This document shows, one piece after another, positions 44,501 to 53,151 of a stretch of 64,000 nucleotides of DNA. Both the position numbers and the translations under genes were made by a program. Every line of letters begins with the position of its first letter. Within the stretch, counting starts at the first letter, position 1. Under the pieces are notes generated by a model. That model was not told the origin of the DNA and ran no database searches. It saw only the letters and a list, made by a program, of their open reading frames with translations. The stretch lies in NCBI RefSeq assembly GCF_002939385.1, contig NZ_MULI01000009.1, positions 1-64,000 of the forward strand, given 5' to 3'. Source of the stretch: Streptomyces sp. MH60. Lineage in GTDB: Bacteria > Actinomycetota > Actinomycetes > Streptomycetales > Streptomycetaceae.

Positions 44501-45504
44501 CCGAGCAGCTGGTCTCGGACGCCACCGGGGAGGCGGAGCGGCTGCGGGCCGAGGCCGCCGACACCGTCGGCTCCGCGCAGCAGCACGCCGAGCGGATCCG
44601 CACCGAGGCGGACCGGGTCCGCCGCGAGGCGGCCGCGGAGGCCGAGCGGGTCACCACGGCGGCCCGCGAGGAGGCCGAGCGGACCCTCGACGAGGCCCGC
44701 AAGGACGCCAACAAGCGGCGCTCGGAGGCCGCCGAGCAGGTCGACACGCTCATCACGGAGACCACCGCCGAGGCCGACAAGCTGCTCACCGAGGCGCAGC
44801 AGCAGGCGCAGAAGACCACCGCGGACGCCGAGTCGCAGGCCGACACGATGGTCGGCGCGGCCCGCACGGAGGCCGACCGGATCGTCCAGGAGGCGACCGT
44901 CGAGGGCAACACCCGGGTGGAGAAGGCCCGTACGGACGCGGACGAGCTGCTGGTCGGCGCCCGTCGGGACGCGACCGCCATCAGGGAGCGCGCGGAGGAG
45001 CTGCGCGAGCGCCTCACCTCCGAGATCGAGGAGCTGCACGAGCGGGCCCGCCGCGAGGCCGCCGAGACGATGAAGTCGGCCGGCGACCGCTGCGACGCGC
45101 TCATCAAGGCCGCCGAGGAGCAGCTGGCCAAGGCGGAGGCGAAGGCCAAGGAGCTGGTGTCGGAGGCCAACTCCGAGGCGGGCAAGGTGCGCATCGCGGC
45201 CGTCAAGAAGGCCGAGGGGCTGCTCAAGGAGGCCGAGCAGAAGAAGGCCACCCTGGTCCGCGAGGCCGAGGAGCTGAAGGCCGAGGCGGTCCGCGAGGCC
45301 CGGCGCACGGTCGACGAGGGCAAACGCGAGCTGGAGGTGCTGGTCCGGCGCCGCGAGGACATCAACGCGGAGATCTCCCGGGTGCAGGACGTGCTGGAGG
45401 CACTGGAGTCGTTCGAGGCGCCCGGGGGCGCGAAGGACAACGGGGTGAAGGCCGGTGCGACGGTGGGCGCCCCACGTTCGGGTGGCAAGTCGTCAGACGG
45501 CTAG
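41524..45504 (+). CDS. scy: Polarity scaffold protein Scy
   Basis: A 1326-residue, almost wholly coiled-coil protein, exactly the length known for S. coelicolor Scy. After a short N-terminal section ('FEAEMKRLKTEREKAIQHAEDLGYQVEVLRAKLHE') the sequence is a long series of 'AEAERLRTEA'-type segments with hendecad and 51-residue-like periodicity, low in aromatic residues and rich in Ala, Glu and Arg. Scy recruits DivIVA and FilP at hyphal tips and directs polar growth and branching. The GTG start follows GGGA at 7-base spacing. filP lies next. Confidence 0.95.
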   Translation: MRGYESQEREPAADVDHLSRFEAEMKRLKTEREKAIQHAEDLGYQVEVLRAKLHEARRTIMSRPAFDGGDIGYQAEQLLRNAQTQADQLRADAERELSQARAQTQRILQEHAEQAARLQAELHQEAVTRRQQLDQELAERRQTVESHVNENVAWAEQLRARTEQQARRLLDESRAEAEQAMAAARAEAERLTAEARQRLRSDAESARAEAEQILRRARTDAERLLNAASTQAQEATEHAEQLRSSTASESESTRREVQELSRAAEQRMSQAEEALRKAQAEAEKVVAEAEEAAAKALSSAEATNEQRTRTAKEQVARLVGEATKDAESTRSEAEQVVADARAEAERIVAEAAEKARTITAEESATQLSKAAKTAEDVLNKASEDAKRTTKAATEEAERIRTEAEAEADRLRAEAHDIAEQLKGAAKDDTKEYRAKTVELQEEARRLRGEAEQLRADAVAEGEKIRAEARKEAVAQIEEAAKTAEELLAKAKADADELRQSATADSEKVRTEAIERATTLRRQAEETLERTRAEAERHRAEAAERVAELQAEAERAARELREETERAVEARQAEAAEELTRLHTEAEERRTAAEEALSEAREEGERIRREAAEESERLRTEAAERIRTLQQQAETEAERLRTEAAADASASRAEGEAVAVRLRTEAASEAERLKSEAQESADRVRAEAQTAAERIAAEASEALAAAQEEAARRRREAEELLGSARQEADQERERAREQSEELLASARNRVEEAQAEAVRLVEEADRRATEMVSAAEQHATQVRESVAGLHEQAQEEITGLRSAAEHAAERTRHEAQEEADRVRADAYAERERASEDAGRLRREAQEETEAAKTLAERTVSEAITEADRIRADVSEHAQRVRTEASDAIAEAEQSASRTRADAREDANRIRSDAATQADTLITEARSEAERLTTETAAETDRIRTQTLAEAERVTVEAASEAERVRTEAATEAERLRTETIAEAERVRGEASARAEQLVSDATGEAERLRAEAADTVGSAQQHAERIRTEADRVRREAAAEAERVTTAAREEAERTLDEARKDANKRRSEAAEQVDTLITETTAEADKLLTEAQQQAQKTTADAESQADTMVGAARTEADRIVQEATVEGNTRVEKARTDADELLVGARRDATAIRERAEELRERLTSEIEELHERARREAAETMKSAGDRCDALIKAAEEQLAKAEAKAKELVSEANSEAGKVRIAAVKKAEGLLKEAEQKKATLVREAEELKAEAVREARRTVDEGKRELEVLVRRREDINAEISRVQDVLEALESFEAPGGAKDNGVKAGATVGAPRSGGKSSDG

Positions 45505-45711
45505 CATTCGGGGTGGTTTGGGTGTCTGCTGGAGATCTTTGGCCGAGTCCCGACGGGACCCCTGCCCGAGGCTTTGGCAAGCCATCCGAGGGTCAGCCAC
45601 TCAAAAGAGGTGTCATTCTCCGTATCAAACGTGCATCCGCTCGATGACACACCGCATTGGCGCCTAGGATTCCCTCTATCACCTCACCCGGTCTCTTTCG
45701 ACAGGAACCCC

Positions 45712-46644
45712 ATGAGCGACACTTCCCCCTACGGCTTCGAGCTTGTGCGGCGTGGGTACGACCGCGCTCAGGTGGACGAACGTATCTCCAAGCTCGTCTC
45801 CGACCGTGACAGCGCTCTCGCCCGCATCACCGCTCTGGAAAAGCGCATCGAGGAGCTCCACCTCGAGACTCAGAACGCCCAGGCCCAGGTCAACGACGCC
45901 GAGCCGTCGTACGCCGGTCTCGGTGCCCGGGTCGAGAAGATCCTGCGGCTCGCCGAGGAAGAGGCGAAGGACCTGCGCGAGGAGGCCCGGCGCGCGGCCG
46001 AGCAGCACCGCGAGCTGGCCGAGTCGGCCGCCCAGCAGGTGCGCAACGACGCGGAGTCGTACGCCGCCGAGCGCAAGGCCAAGGCCGAGGACGAGGGCGT
46101 CCGGATCGTCGAGAAGGCCAAGAGCGACGCCTCCCAGCTGCGCTCCGAGGCGCAGAAGGACGCGCAGTCCAAGCGCGACGAGGCCGACGCCCTCTTCGAG
46201 GAGACCCGCGCCAAGGCCGCGCAGGCCGCCGCCGACTTCGAGACGAACCTCGCCAAGCGCCGCGAGCAGTCCGAGCGGGACCTGGCCTCCCGTCAGGCCA
46301 AGGCCGAGAAGCGGCTCGCGGAGATCGAGCACCGCGCGGAGCAGCTGCGCCTGGAGGCGGAGAAGCTGCGCACGGACGCCGAGCGCCGGGCCCGGCAGAC
46401 CGTGGAGACGGCGCAGCGCCAGTCCGAGGACATCGTGGCCGACGCCAACGCCAAGGCCGACCGGATCCGTTCGGAGTCGGAGCGCGAGCTGGCCGCCCTG
46501 ACCAACCGCCGCGACTCCATCAACGCGCAGCTGACCAATGTGCGCGAGATGCTGGCGTCCCTCACGGGTGCCGCGGTGGCCGCCGCTCCGTCGGTCGAGG
46601 ACGAGTCGGTCTCCCGCGGGGTGCCGGCCCAGCAGTCCCGCTGA
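45712..46644 (+). CDS. filP: Intermediate filament-like coiled-coil protein FilP
   Basis: A 310-residue protein matching known FilP length. The N-terminal 'YGFELVRRGYDRAQVDERISKL' is a DivIVA-like box; the rest is a rod with 'EAKDLREEARRAAEQHRELAESAAQQVRNDAESYAAE'-type heptads and hendecads. FilP assembles filaments behind hyphal tips, gives rigidity and works with Scy and DivIVA. ATG 45712 has AGGAA at 6-base spacing, and TAGGAT at 45665-45670 is a possible -10, so filP likely has its own promoter as well as read-through from scy. Confidence 0.95.
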   Translation: MSDTSPYGFELVRRGYDRAQVDERISKLVSDRDSALARITALEKRIEELHLETQNAQAQVNDAEPSYAGLGARVEKILRLAEEEAKDLREEARRAAEQHRELAESAAQQVRNDAESYAAERKAKAEDEGVRIVEKAKSDASQLRSEAQKDAQSKRDEADALFEETRAKAAQAAADFETNLAKRREQSERDLASRQAKAEKRLAEIEHRAEQLRLEAEKLRTDAERRARQTVETAQRQSEDIVADANAKADRIRSESERELAALTNRRDSINAQLTNVREMLASLTGAAVAAAPSVEDESVSRGVPAQQSR

Positions 46645-46689
46645 GGCGGCTCGGCCCGCACGGGGGCGCGCACCTGCTGAATACGTACG

Positions 46690-46739
46690 AACAGGACGAG
46701 GCCTTCTGCCACTGGGGTGGCAGTGGGCCTCGTCCCGTT
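46690..46739. terminator. Long hairpin after filP
   Basis: Paired segments GGACGAGGCC / GGCCTCGTCC (46694-46703, 46726-46735) and CTGCCAC / GTGGCAG (46706-46712, 46717-46723) make a stem of about 19 pairs with a 4-base loop. It ends the filP transcript, and its right arm overlaps the -35 region of the next gene. Confidence 0.8.
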
Positions 46740-46753
46740 CTAGCGTGGGCGCC

Positions 46754-47746
46754 ATGATCGAGCTTGAGGGGCTGACCAAGCGGTACGGCGAGAAGGTGGC
46801 GGTCAACAATCTCTCATTCACCGTCAGACCCGGCATCATCACGGGCTTCCTCGGCCCCAACGGTGCGGGCAAGTCGACGACCATGCGGATGGTGCTGGGC
46901 CTGGACCGGCCGACCGCCGGGGACGTGCGGATCGACGGCAAGCACTACGAGCAGCTGAAGGACCCGCTGACGTACATCGGCGCGCTCCTCGAGGCCAAGG
47001 CCTGGCACGGTGGGCGCAGCGCCTACAACCACCTGCTGTGCCTCGCGCAGAGCAACGGCATCCCGGCGAGCCGGGTGCGCGAGGTCCTGGACACGGTCGG
47101 GCTCTCGGCGGTCGCCAAGAAGAAGACCAAGGGCTTCTCCCTCGGCATGGGGCAGCGGCTCGGCATCGCCGGCGCGCTGCTCGGCGACCCGCGGATCCTG
47201 ATGTTCGACGAGCCGGTCAACGGTCTGGACCCCGAGGGCATCCACTGGATCCGCAATCTGATGAAGACCCTGGCCTCCCAGGGCCGTACGGTCTTCGTCT
47301 CCTCGCACCTGATGAGCGAGATGGCGCTGACCGCCGACCATCTGGTGGTCATCGGGCAGGGCAGGCTGCTGGCGGACACCTCGATGGCCGAGTTCATCGC
47401 GGAGAACTCGCGCAGCTACGTCCGGATCCGCACCCCGCAGCGCGAGCAGCTGCTCGACGCGCTGCACGGTGCCGGGGTCGCGGTCGTCGAGGCGGGCGAC
47501 GGGGCCCTGGAAGTGGACGGCGACAAGTCGGAGGCGGTCGGCGAGCTGGCGGCGCGACAGCAGATCGTGCTGCACGAGCTGAGCCCGCAGCGCGCCTCCC
47601 TGGAGGAGGCGTTCATGCAGCTGACCGCGGAGTCCGTGGAGTACCACGCGCACGACGGGCAGCCGCCCGGCGCGGTTCCGCAGCAGCAACAGCCATCGGG
47701 GCAGCCTCCGCAGCAGCCGTGGGGCAGCGACTGGAAGAGGGGTTGA
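46754..47746 (+). CDS. ABC transporter ATPase (exporter type), copy 1
   Basis: A 330-residue ATPase. Walker A 'GPNGAGKST' (34-42), signature 'FSLGMGQRLG', Walker B 'ILMFDEPVNGLDPEG' and switch His in 'SSHLMSEM' are all present. The C-terminal ~35 residues are Gln/Pro-rich. TAGCGT at 46741-46746 lies 7 bases before the ATG, so the mRNA is probably leaderless. It pairs with the permease that follows. Substrate unknown; the family includes antibiotic and bacitracin-type exporters. Confidence 0.9.
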   Translation: MIELEGLTKRYGEKVAVNNLSFTVRPGIITGFLGPNGAGKSTTMRMVLGLDRPTAGDVRIDGKHYEQLKDPLTYIGALLEAKAWHGGRSAYNHLLCLAQSNGIPASRVREVLDTVGLSAVAKKKTKGFSLGMGQRLGIAGALLGDPRILMFDEPVNGLDPEGIHWIRNLMKTLASQGRTVFVSSHLMSEMALTADHLVVIGQGRLLADTSMAEFIAENSRSYVRIRTPQREQLLDALHGAGVAVVEAGDGALEVDGDKSEAVGELAARQQIVLHELSPQRASLEEAFMQLTAESVEYHAHDGQPPGAVPQQQQPSGQPPQQPWGSDWKRG

Positions 47747-47748
47747 GC

Positions 47749-48519
47749 ATGGCGGCGACACAGGTCGTCCGGTCCGAGTGGACCAAGATCCGGTCGGTCG
47801 CGTCCACGGTGTGGACGCTGGGCCTCGCCGTGGTCGTCACCATCGCCCTCGGCATGCTGATCTCGGCCCTGTCGAAGAACGAGTTCGGCGACATGAGCCG
47901 GCGGGACCAGCTCTCCTTCGACCCGACCTTCATCAGCTTCGCCGGCACCAGCCTCGGCCAGCTGGCGATGATCGTGTTCGGGGTGCTGGTCGTGGGCAAC
48001 GAGTACAGCTCCGGGATGATCCGCACCTCGCTGGCCGCCGTGCCGCGGCGCGGCACCTTCCTGTTCAGCAAGATCGCGGTGGCCACCGCCCTCGCACTCG
48101 TGGTGGCCATGGTCACCAGTTTCGCCACGTTCTTCCTGGGCCAGGCGATGCTCGGCGACCTCAAGGCGTCGATCGGCGACCCGGGCGTGCTGCGCGCGGT
48201 GTTCGGCGGCGGCCTCTACATGACCCTCATCGCGATGTTCTCGATGGGCGTCGCGGCGATGCTGCGCTCACCGATGCTGTCGCTGGGCATCCTGATGCCG
48301 TTCTTCTTCCTCATCTCCAACATCCTGGGCAACGTCCCCGCGACGGAGAAGGTCGGCCGGTTCCTGCCGGACCAGGCCGGCAGCAAGATCATGCAGGTGG
48401 TCACGCCGATCGACGACGACGTCCCGTACGGACCGTGGGGCGGCCTCGGGATCATGGCACTGTGGGTGATCGCGGCGCTCGTGGGCGGGTACGCGGTGCT
48501 GAAGCGGAGGGACGCCTGA
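47749..48519 (+). CDS. ABC transporter permease, copy 1
   Basis: A 256-residue ABC-2 type membrane protein with six hydrophobic segments, beginning 'SEWTKIRSVASTVWTLGLA', a motif common to this exporter group in actinobacteria, and containing 'VVGNEYSSGMIRTSLAAVPRRG' after the second helix. GAGGGG precedes the ATG. It starts 2 bases after the ATPase stop. Its N-terminal motif recurs in copy 2. Confidence 0.9.
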   Translation: MAATQVVRSEWTKIRSVASTVWTLGLAVVVTIALGMLISALSKNEFGDMSRRDQLSFDPTFISFAGTSLGQLAMIVFGVLVVGNEYSSGMIRTSLAAVPRRGTFLFSKIAVATALALVVAMVTSFATFFLGQAMLGDLKASIGDPGVLRAVFGGGLYMTLIAMFSMGVAAMLRSPMLSLGILMPFFFLISNILGNVPATEKVGRFLPDQAGSKIMQVVTPIDDDVPYGPWGGLGIMALWVIAALVGGYAVLKRRDA

Positions 48520-48653
48520 CCCCCTCCGTCCGGTCTTCGTACGGCGTCGTTTTTTGCCCGCGCTTGAACGGAACCGTCAGCGCCTGGATATCCTCCTAAC
48601 CCTTACGGGGGCGTGTGCCCTGCTGTCCCTGAACCTTCCGATGGGTGCGGAGC

Positions 48654-49907
48654 ATGATCGAGGCTGTCGGCCTGACCAAGCGATACGGCGACAAGACCGC
48701 CGTGTACAACCTCTCCTTCCAGGTGCGGCCCGGTGCCGTCACCGGCTTCCTGGGGCCGAACGGCTCCGGCAAGTCGACGACGATGCGGATGATCCTCGGC
48801 CTGGACAACCCCACCGCGGGGCACGTGACGATCGGCGGCCACCCGTACCGCAGGCTGCCGAACGCCGCGCGGCACGTCGGCGCGCTGCTCGACGCCAAGG
48901 CGGTGCACGGCGGCCGGGCCGCCCGCAACCATCTGCTGAGCCTCGCCCAGCTGTCCGGGATCCCGGCCCGCCGGGTGGACGAGGTGCTCGGCGTGGTGGG
49001 CCTCCAGGACGTGGCCAGGCGGCGCTCCAAGGGCTTCTCGCTCGGCATGGGCCAGCGGCTCGGCATCGCCGCCGCGCTCCTCGGCGACCCCCAGGTGCTG
49101 CTCTTCGACGAGCCGGTCAACGGCCTCGACCCGGAGGGCATCCACTGGGTGCGCAACCTGATGAAGGCGCTCGCGGCGGAGGGCCGCACCGTCTTCGTCT
49201 CCTCGCACCTGATGAGCGAGATGGCGCTGACCGCCGACCACCTGATCGTCATCGGACGCGGCCAGCTGCTCGCCGACATGAGCGTGACGGACTTCATCTC
49301 GGCCAACTCCGCCGACTTCGCCCGCGTGCGGACGCCGGACACCGATCCGCAGCTGCGCGAGAAGCTGACCTCGGCGCTGACCGAGGCGGGCGGGCACGTG
49401 ATGCCCGAGCAGGACGGCGCGCTGCGCGTGACCGGGCTCGCCCTCCCCCGGATCAGCGACATCGCGCACGACACCGGCGTACGGCTGTGGGAGCTGTCGC
49501 CGCACCGGGCCTCGCTGGAGGAGGCGTACATGCGGATGACGCAGGGCGCCGTGGACTACCGGTCGACCGCCGACCAGAAGGCCGGGCTCCAGCAGCCCCT
49601 GCCGCCCGGCGCGCAGCCGCGGATGCCGGTACCGGGACAGGGCCAGCCCGGGTGGTACGCCCCGCCGCCGCCCCAGCAGGGCGGTCAGCCCTTCGCCGCG
49701 TCGCAGGGCGCGCCGGGTCAGGCCGCCGCGGGCCCGTACGGCGCACCGGCGGCGCCCGGGACGGTGCCGGGCGGTCCGCCGGCCAACCCGTACGCGGCGC
49801 GGCAGGCGCCCCAGGCCCCGCCGGTGCCCCAGGCGCCCGCCGCGGCACCGGCGCCGCCCGCGGCCGCGCCCGTCACCGACCCGACCAAGCCCGAGGACGC
49901 CCGATGA
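48654..49907 (+). CDS. ABC transporter ATPase, copy 2, with long Pro/Gln/Ala-rich tail
   Basis: A 417-residue ATPase closely similar to copy 1 over its first ~305 residues (Walker A 'GPNGSGKST', signature 'FSLGMGQRLG', 'LLFDEPVNGLDPEG'). The last ~105 residues are Pro/Gln/Ala/Gly-rich and likely disordered ('PPPPQQGGQPFAASQGAPGQ'). I prefer ATG 48654, aligned with copy 1's start, over GTG 48645. It overlaps its permease by 4 bases. Confidence 0.9.
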   Translation: MIEAVGLTKRYGDKTAVYNLSFQVRPGAVTGFLGPNGSGKSTTMRMILGLDNPTAGHVTIGGHPYRRLPNAARHVGALLDAKAVHGGRAARNHLLSLAQLSGIPARRVDEVLGVVGLQDVARRRSKGFSLGMGQRLGIAAALLGDPQVLLFDEPVNGLDPEGIHWVRNLMKALAAEGRTVFVSSHLMSEMALTADHLIVIGRGQLLADMSVTDFISANSADFARVRTPDTDPQLREKLTSALTEAGGHVMPEQDGALRVTGLALPRISDIAHDTGVRLWELSPHRASLEEAYMRMTQGAVDYRSTADQKAGLQQPLPPGAQPRMPVPGQGQPGWYAPPPPQQGGQPFAASQGAPGQAAAGPYGAPAAPGTVPGGPPANPYAARQAPQAPPVPQAPAAAPAPPAAAPVTDPTKPEDAR

Positions 49908-50773
49908 GCACGCCCCAGCCCCCGACGCAGCAGGCCGCGCCCGACTGGCACGCGGCGCCCGGTTCGCCGTACCCGACCTACACGTCGCCGATCCCGGTGG
50001 TGCGCACGACCCTCGTGCACGCGCTGGCCTCGGAGTGGACGAAGATCAAGTCGGTGCGCTCGACGATGTGGACGCTGGGCGTGTTCGTCCTGCTGGTCCT
50101 CGGCATCGGGCTGCTGACCGGCGCGGTGGTGGCCGGCTCGGACTCCGACCTGGCCGGCGAGAGCGCGCTGAGCCTCGGCTTCTTCGGGCTGCTGCTCGGC
50201 AGCATGTGCGTGATCACGCTCGGCGTGCTGACCACCGCCTCGGAGTACGGCACGGGCATGATCCGCACGACGATGACCGCCTGCCCCAGCCGCGGCCGGG
50301 TGCTGGCGGCCAAGGGCATCGTGTTCTTCCTGGTGGCGTTCGTGGTGACGCTGGTCTCCGCGACGCTGGTCGGGCTGGCCCACGTGTCCATGCTGGAGGG
50401 CAACGGCGCGCAGAACCCGACCGGCGCGGAGTGGCTGAAGGGCACCGTCGGGGTCTCGCTCTACATCGCGCTGCTCGGGCTGCTCTCGCTGGCCATGGGC
50501 TCGATCATCCGGCACTCGGCGGGCGCCATCACCATCATGATCGGCATCCTGCTCGCGCCGCTGGTGATCGCGCTGTTCATGTTCTCGGAGTCGCTCAAGG
50601 ACGTGCAGCAGGCGCTGTTCGAGTACTCGATCCCGAACCAGATGAGCATCTTCTACGCCAACTCGCTCTCCGAGTCCGGGCCCTCGGGCTGGGACCCGCT
50701 GTGGATCGTGCTCGGCGTGACCGCGGCCGCGCTCGCCGCCGCCTTCACCCTGCTGGAGAAGCGGGACGTGTAG
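49904..50773 (+). CDS. ABC transporter permease, copy 2
   Basis: A 289-residue ABC-2 type membrane protein, with a Pro/Gln/Thr-rich 35-residue leader and then 'SEWTKIKSVRSTMWTLGVFVLLV' and 'TTASEYGTGMIRTTMTACPSRGR', the same pattern as copy 1. Six hydrophobic helices. ATG 49904 overlaps the ATPase stop as ATGA. Likely part of a heteromeric or paralogous exporter produced by duplication of the pair. Confidence 0.9.
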   Translation: MSTPQPPTQQAAPDWHAAPGSPYPTYTSPIPVVRTTLVHALASEWTKIKSVRSTMWTLGVFVLLVLGIGLLTGAVVAGSDSDLAGESALSLGFFGLLLGSMCVITLGVLTTASEYGTGMIRTTMTACPSRGRVLAAKGIVFFLVAFVVTLVSATLVGLAHVSMLEGNGAQNPTGAEWLKGTVGVSLYIALLGLLSLAMGSIIRHSAGAITIMIGILLAPLVIALFMFSESLKDVQQALFEYSIPNQMSIFYANSLSESGPSGWDPLWIVLGVTAAALAAAFTLLEKRDV

Positions 50774-50780
50774 AGGGCGG

Positions 50781-51113
50781 TCAGAACCTCGGCGCGTTAC
50801 GGGACCGCTGCACCCGCGTGGTGCGGCGGTCCTTCGCGTTCCAGCACGCCTTGTGCCAGTGCCGGCGGTCGTCGACGCCCGAGTGGGCGGGCCAGGACAC
50901 CACGTGCGGGACGCCGTCGGGAATGAGCTGGTCGCACCCCGGGCAGCGGTACGACTTGCCCTGCGCGCTCGCGCCCGCCACGTGCCGTACGCTCCACTCC
51001 TCGCCCTGCCAGCTCTCCGAGGACTGCCAGCCGCCGTAACGGCCGGAACCGTCCTCCTCGGCGCTCCGGCCGGACGGACCGGCTCCCTTGGGTCGGTTGC
51101 GACGCGGGGACAC
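50781..51113 (-). CDS. Small Cys/His-rich putative zinc-binding protein
   Basis: A 110-residue basic protein. The C-terminal half has 'YRCPGCDQLIPDGVPHVVSWPAHSGVDDRRHWHKACW', with two Cys in a CxxC knuckle and a His/Cys group about 30 residues later, as in a zinc ribbon or treble clef. The N-terminal half is Arg/Ser/Gly-rich with no clear fold. Relatives are sometimes labelled ATP/GTP-binding, but I see no P-loop. GTG 51113 has GAGGTG upstream. It is convergent with the ABC permease (7-base gap). A nucleic-acid-binding role is only a guess. Confidence 0.7.
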   Translation of the reverse strand: MSPRRNRPKGAGPSGRSAEEDGSGRYGGWQSSESWQGEEWSVRHVAGASAQGKSYRCPGCDQLIPDGVPHVVSWPAHSGVDDRRHWHKACWNAKDRRTTRVQRSRNAPRF

Positions 51114-51368
51114 GGGACACCTCACGGAGCTATACAGGAAGCAGGGCGGCATCCAGCCTACGCGGCACGGACACGGGTACGCGTACGGCGCGGAACACCG
51201 CAAGTCCCCCGCGCGGGGTTCCCGTCCGGGCCCGTGCGCCGCCCCACAACGGCCGATTCTGCAGACAATCCGCAAATCCCTCCGTCCGGCCGTGTCCTCG
51301 GCACGTGTCAGGCGGTTATGCCGGGCAGGGGGAGCTCCACGTCGGGGCCGAGGAAGCAGGAAAAGGCA

Positions 51369-52397
51369 ATGCGCGTAGGAAGTTTCGTGTTGGGGGCCCA
51401 GTTCCCGGGCCAGGGCCAGGGGGAAGCGCTGCACCGCGCGGTCCGCTCGGCCGAGGTCGCCGAGGAGGCCGGGCTCGACACCGCCTGGCTGGCCGAACAC
51501 CACTTCGTGCCGTACGGCACGTGTCCGTCGGCGGTGACCCTGGCCGCCCTGCTGCTGGGCCGCACCCGGCGCCTGCGGGTCGGCACCGCGGTCAGTGTGC
51601 TGCCCACCGTCCACCCCGTGGCGCTCGCCGAGCAGGCCGCGCTGCTGCACGTCACGAGCGGCGGCCGTTTCTCGCTGGGCGTGGGGCGCGGCGGTCCGTG
51701 GGTGGACCTGGAGGTGTTCGGCGCGGGTCTGGAGGCGTACGAGAAGGGTTTTCCGGAGTCGCTCGACCTGCTGCTGCGCTGGCTGCGCGAACCGGCCGTC
51801 GGCGCCTCGGGGGACCGCTACCGCTTCCGCGAGGTGCCGGTCGTGCCGCGGCCCTCGGAGTCCCTCTCCGAGGAGCCGGGCCCGGAGGTCGTCGTCGCCT
51901 GCACCTCGCCGTCGAGTGTGCGCCTGGCGGCCGAGCGGGGACTGCCGATGCTCCTCGGGATGCACGTCGGCGACGAGGAGAAGGCGGAGATGGTCGCCCT
52001 GTGGCGCCGGCACGCCCGCGCGGCCGGACGCGCGGCCGCGGAGGTCCACGGCGCGGCGCACGTCTCGGCCGGCGTCTGCCAGATCGCGGACCGGCGCACG
52101 GACGCGGCGGAGACCCTGCTCAAGGCGATGCCGGGGTGGCTGCGGCAGGGCCTGGGCGCCCATGTCACGGTGGACGGCCGGGCCCGGCGGATGCGCGACC
52201 CGCACGCGTACACCGAACTGCTCTGCGGGCTGCACCCGGTGGGCACGCCCCGGCTGTGCGCGGACCGGCTCGCGGCGACCGGCGAGCGGACCGGCGTCTC
52301 GCGCTTCGCCCTGCTCGTCGAGGGCTCCGGAGACCTGGCGGCGACCGAGGAGAACGTACGCCGGCTCGGGGCCGAGGTACTCCCCCAGCTCCGCTGA
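51369..52397 (+). CDS. Luciferase-like (LLM) flavin-dependent oxidoreductase
   Basis: A 342-residue TIM-barrel protein of the bacterial-luciferase superfamily, using FMN or F420. 'GLDTAWLAEHHFVPYGTCPSAVTLAALL' and 'RVGTAVSVLPTVHPVALAEQAALL' and 'GGRFSLGVGRGGP' are the usual family strands. Substrate unknown. ATG 51369 has AGGAAAAGG upstream. The 255-base gap before it, shared with the divergent small protein, holds no other gene. Confidence 0.88.
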   Translation: MRVGSFVLGAQFPGQGQGEALHRAVRSAEVAEEAGLDTAWLAEHHFVPYGTCPSAVTLAALLLGRTRRLRVGTAVSVLPTVHPVALAEQAALLHVTSGGRFSLGVGRGGPWVDLEVFGAGLEAYEKGFPESLDLLLRWLREPAVGASGDRYRFREVPVVPRPSESLSEEPGPEVVVACTSPSSVRLAAERGLPMLLGMHVGDEEKAEMVALWRRHARAAGRAAAEVHGAAHVSAGVCQIADRRTDAAETLLKAMPGWLRQGLGAHVTVDGRARRMRDPHAYTELLCGLHPVGTPRLCADRLAATGERTGVSRFALLVEGSGDLAATEENVRRLGAEVLPQLR

Positions 52398-52479
52398 GCC
52401 GGCGGGCGGGGAGCTTGCCGCTCCGGTACAGAACTGCACCTCCCGCGTACGGAGCGGCAAGCGGGCGCTCTAGGGGCCG

Positions 52480-52872
52480 TCAGCAGTCGCGCAGTTCCGG
52501 CGACTGGTTCAGCAACTGGCTGCGCACCGACGTGAACTTGGTCAGCGTCTCGTCGACAGAGGAGTCCAACGGGAACACCGCCACCCGGTGGCAGTTCTGG
52601 AAGGCCAGCCGCACCCCGAAGTGCCGCTGCAGTGCACCGCGTATGGCGTCACTCGCGAGCGCACGCAGGAGCTGACCGCGCGCCTGCTCGTCCGGCGGGG
52701 GCGTCTGGTTGTCGGCGAACGCTCCGCCGTCGACCTTCAGCTGTGCCACCAGGGAGCTGACCATCTCCCATGCGTAGGGCAGGGAGGTCCGGACGCAGTC
52801 GACGAATTCTGCTTCGTCGACCTCGCCTCGCTCGGCCTGTTCGAGTAGGGCCGGTGAGACGTCGAGCGACAT
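52480..52872 (-). CDS. Conserved 130-residue actinobacterial protein, function unknown
   Basis: A soluble, acidic, mainly helical protein ('[36 protein letters not shown]') with Cys24, a middle '[33 protein letters not shown]' segment and a C-terminus ending in Cys. I recognise it only as a conserved Streptomyces hypothetical. ATG 52872 follows GAGGAG. A good promoter precedes it: TTGAAC (52974-52969) and TATACG (52952-52947) on the minus strand, 16 bases apart. It is divergent from nucS. Confidence 0.82.
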   Translation of the reverse strand: MSLDVSPALLEQAERGEVDEAEFVDCVRTSLPYAWEMVSSLVAQLKVDGGAFADNQTPPPDEQARGQLLRALASDAIRGALQRHFGVRLAFQNCHRVAVFPLDSSVDETLTKFTSVRSQLLNQSPELRDC

Positions 52873-52946
52873 GGGTTCTCCTCTCGCACCCCCGACCAGC
52901 AGGGGTTGCCGGACAGTGAAGGGAGTGCGCGATTCCGAACACGCTG

Positions 52947-52974
52947 CGTATACAGTTCGCGACCTCCCGTTCAA
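52947..52974 (-). promoter_or_regulatory. Promoter of the conserved 130-residue protein
   Basis: TTGAAC and TATACG on the minus strand with 16-base spacing are close to the vegetative consensus. The predicted transcript starts about 70 bases upstream of the ATG at 52872. Confidence 0.6.
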
Positions 52975-53151
52975 TACCGTAAGCAACCGATCGTGACCGC
53001 ACCAGGAGAATGCCCAGATGGACACCATCCGGTAGGCCCACAATCGGCCAGTGCGCAAGACGGGGCCAATGGGAGAAGTGGGACAGCGTGCGCGGCGACC
53101 GGGTCCGGGCGAATCGCGTCGGGCCGGGCCCGTCGAGTAGCGTTGCCGACC

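Noticed and set aside
41356..45039. Long ORF opposite scy (over 1200 codons)
   Set aside because: It is the antisense of scy; its Leu/Gly/Arg-rich composition is the shadow of Ala/Glu/Arg coiled-coil codons, and it has no ribosome site or recognisable domain.
41524..45504. Direct repeats in scy considered as a CRISPR array
   Set aside because: The repeats are in-frame codons for coiled-coil periods without constant spacing or unrelated spacers, and no cas genes are near.
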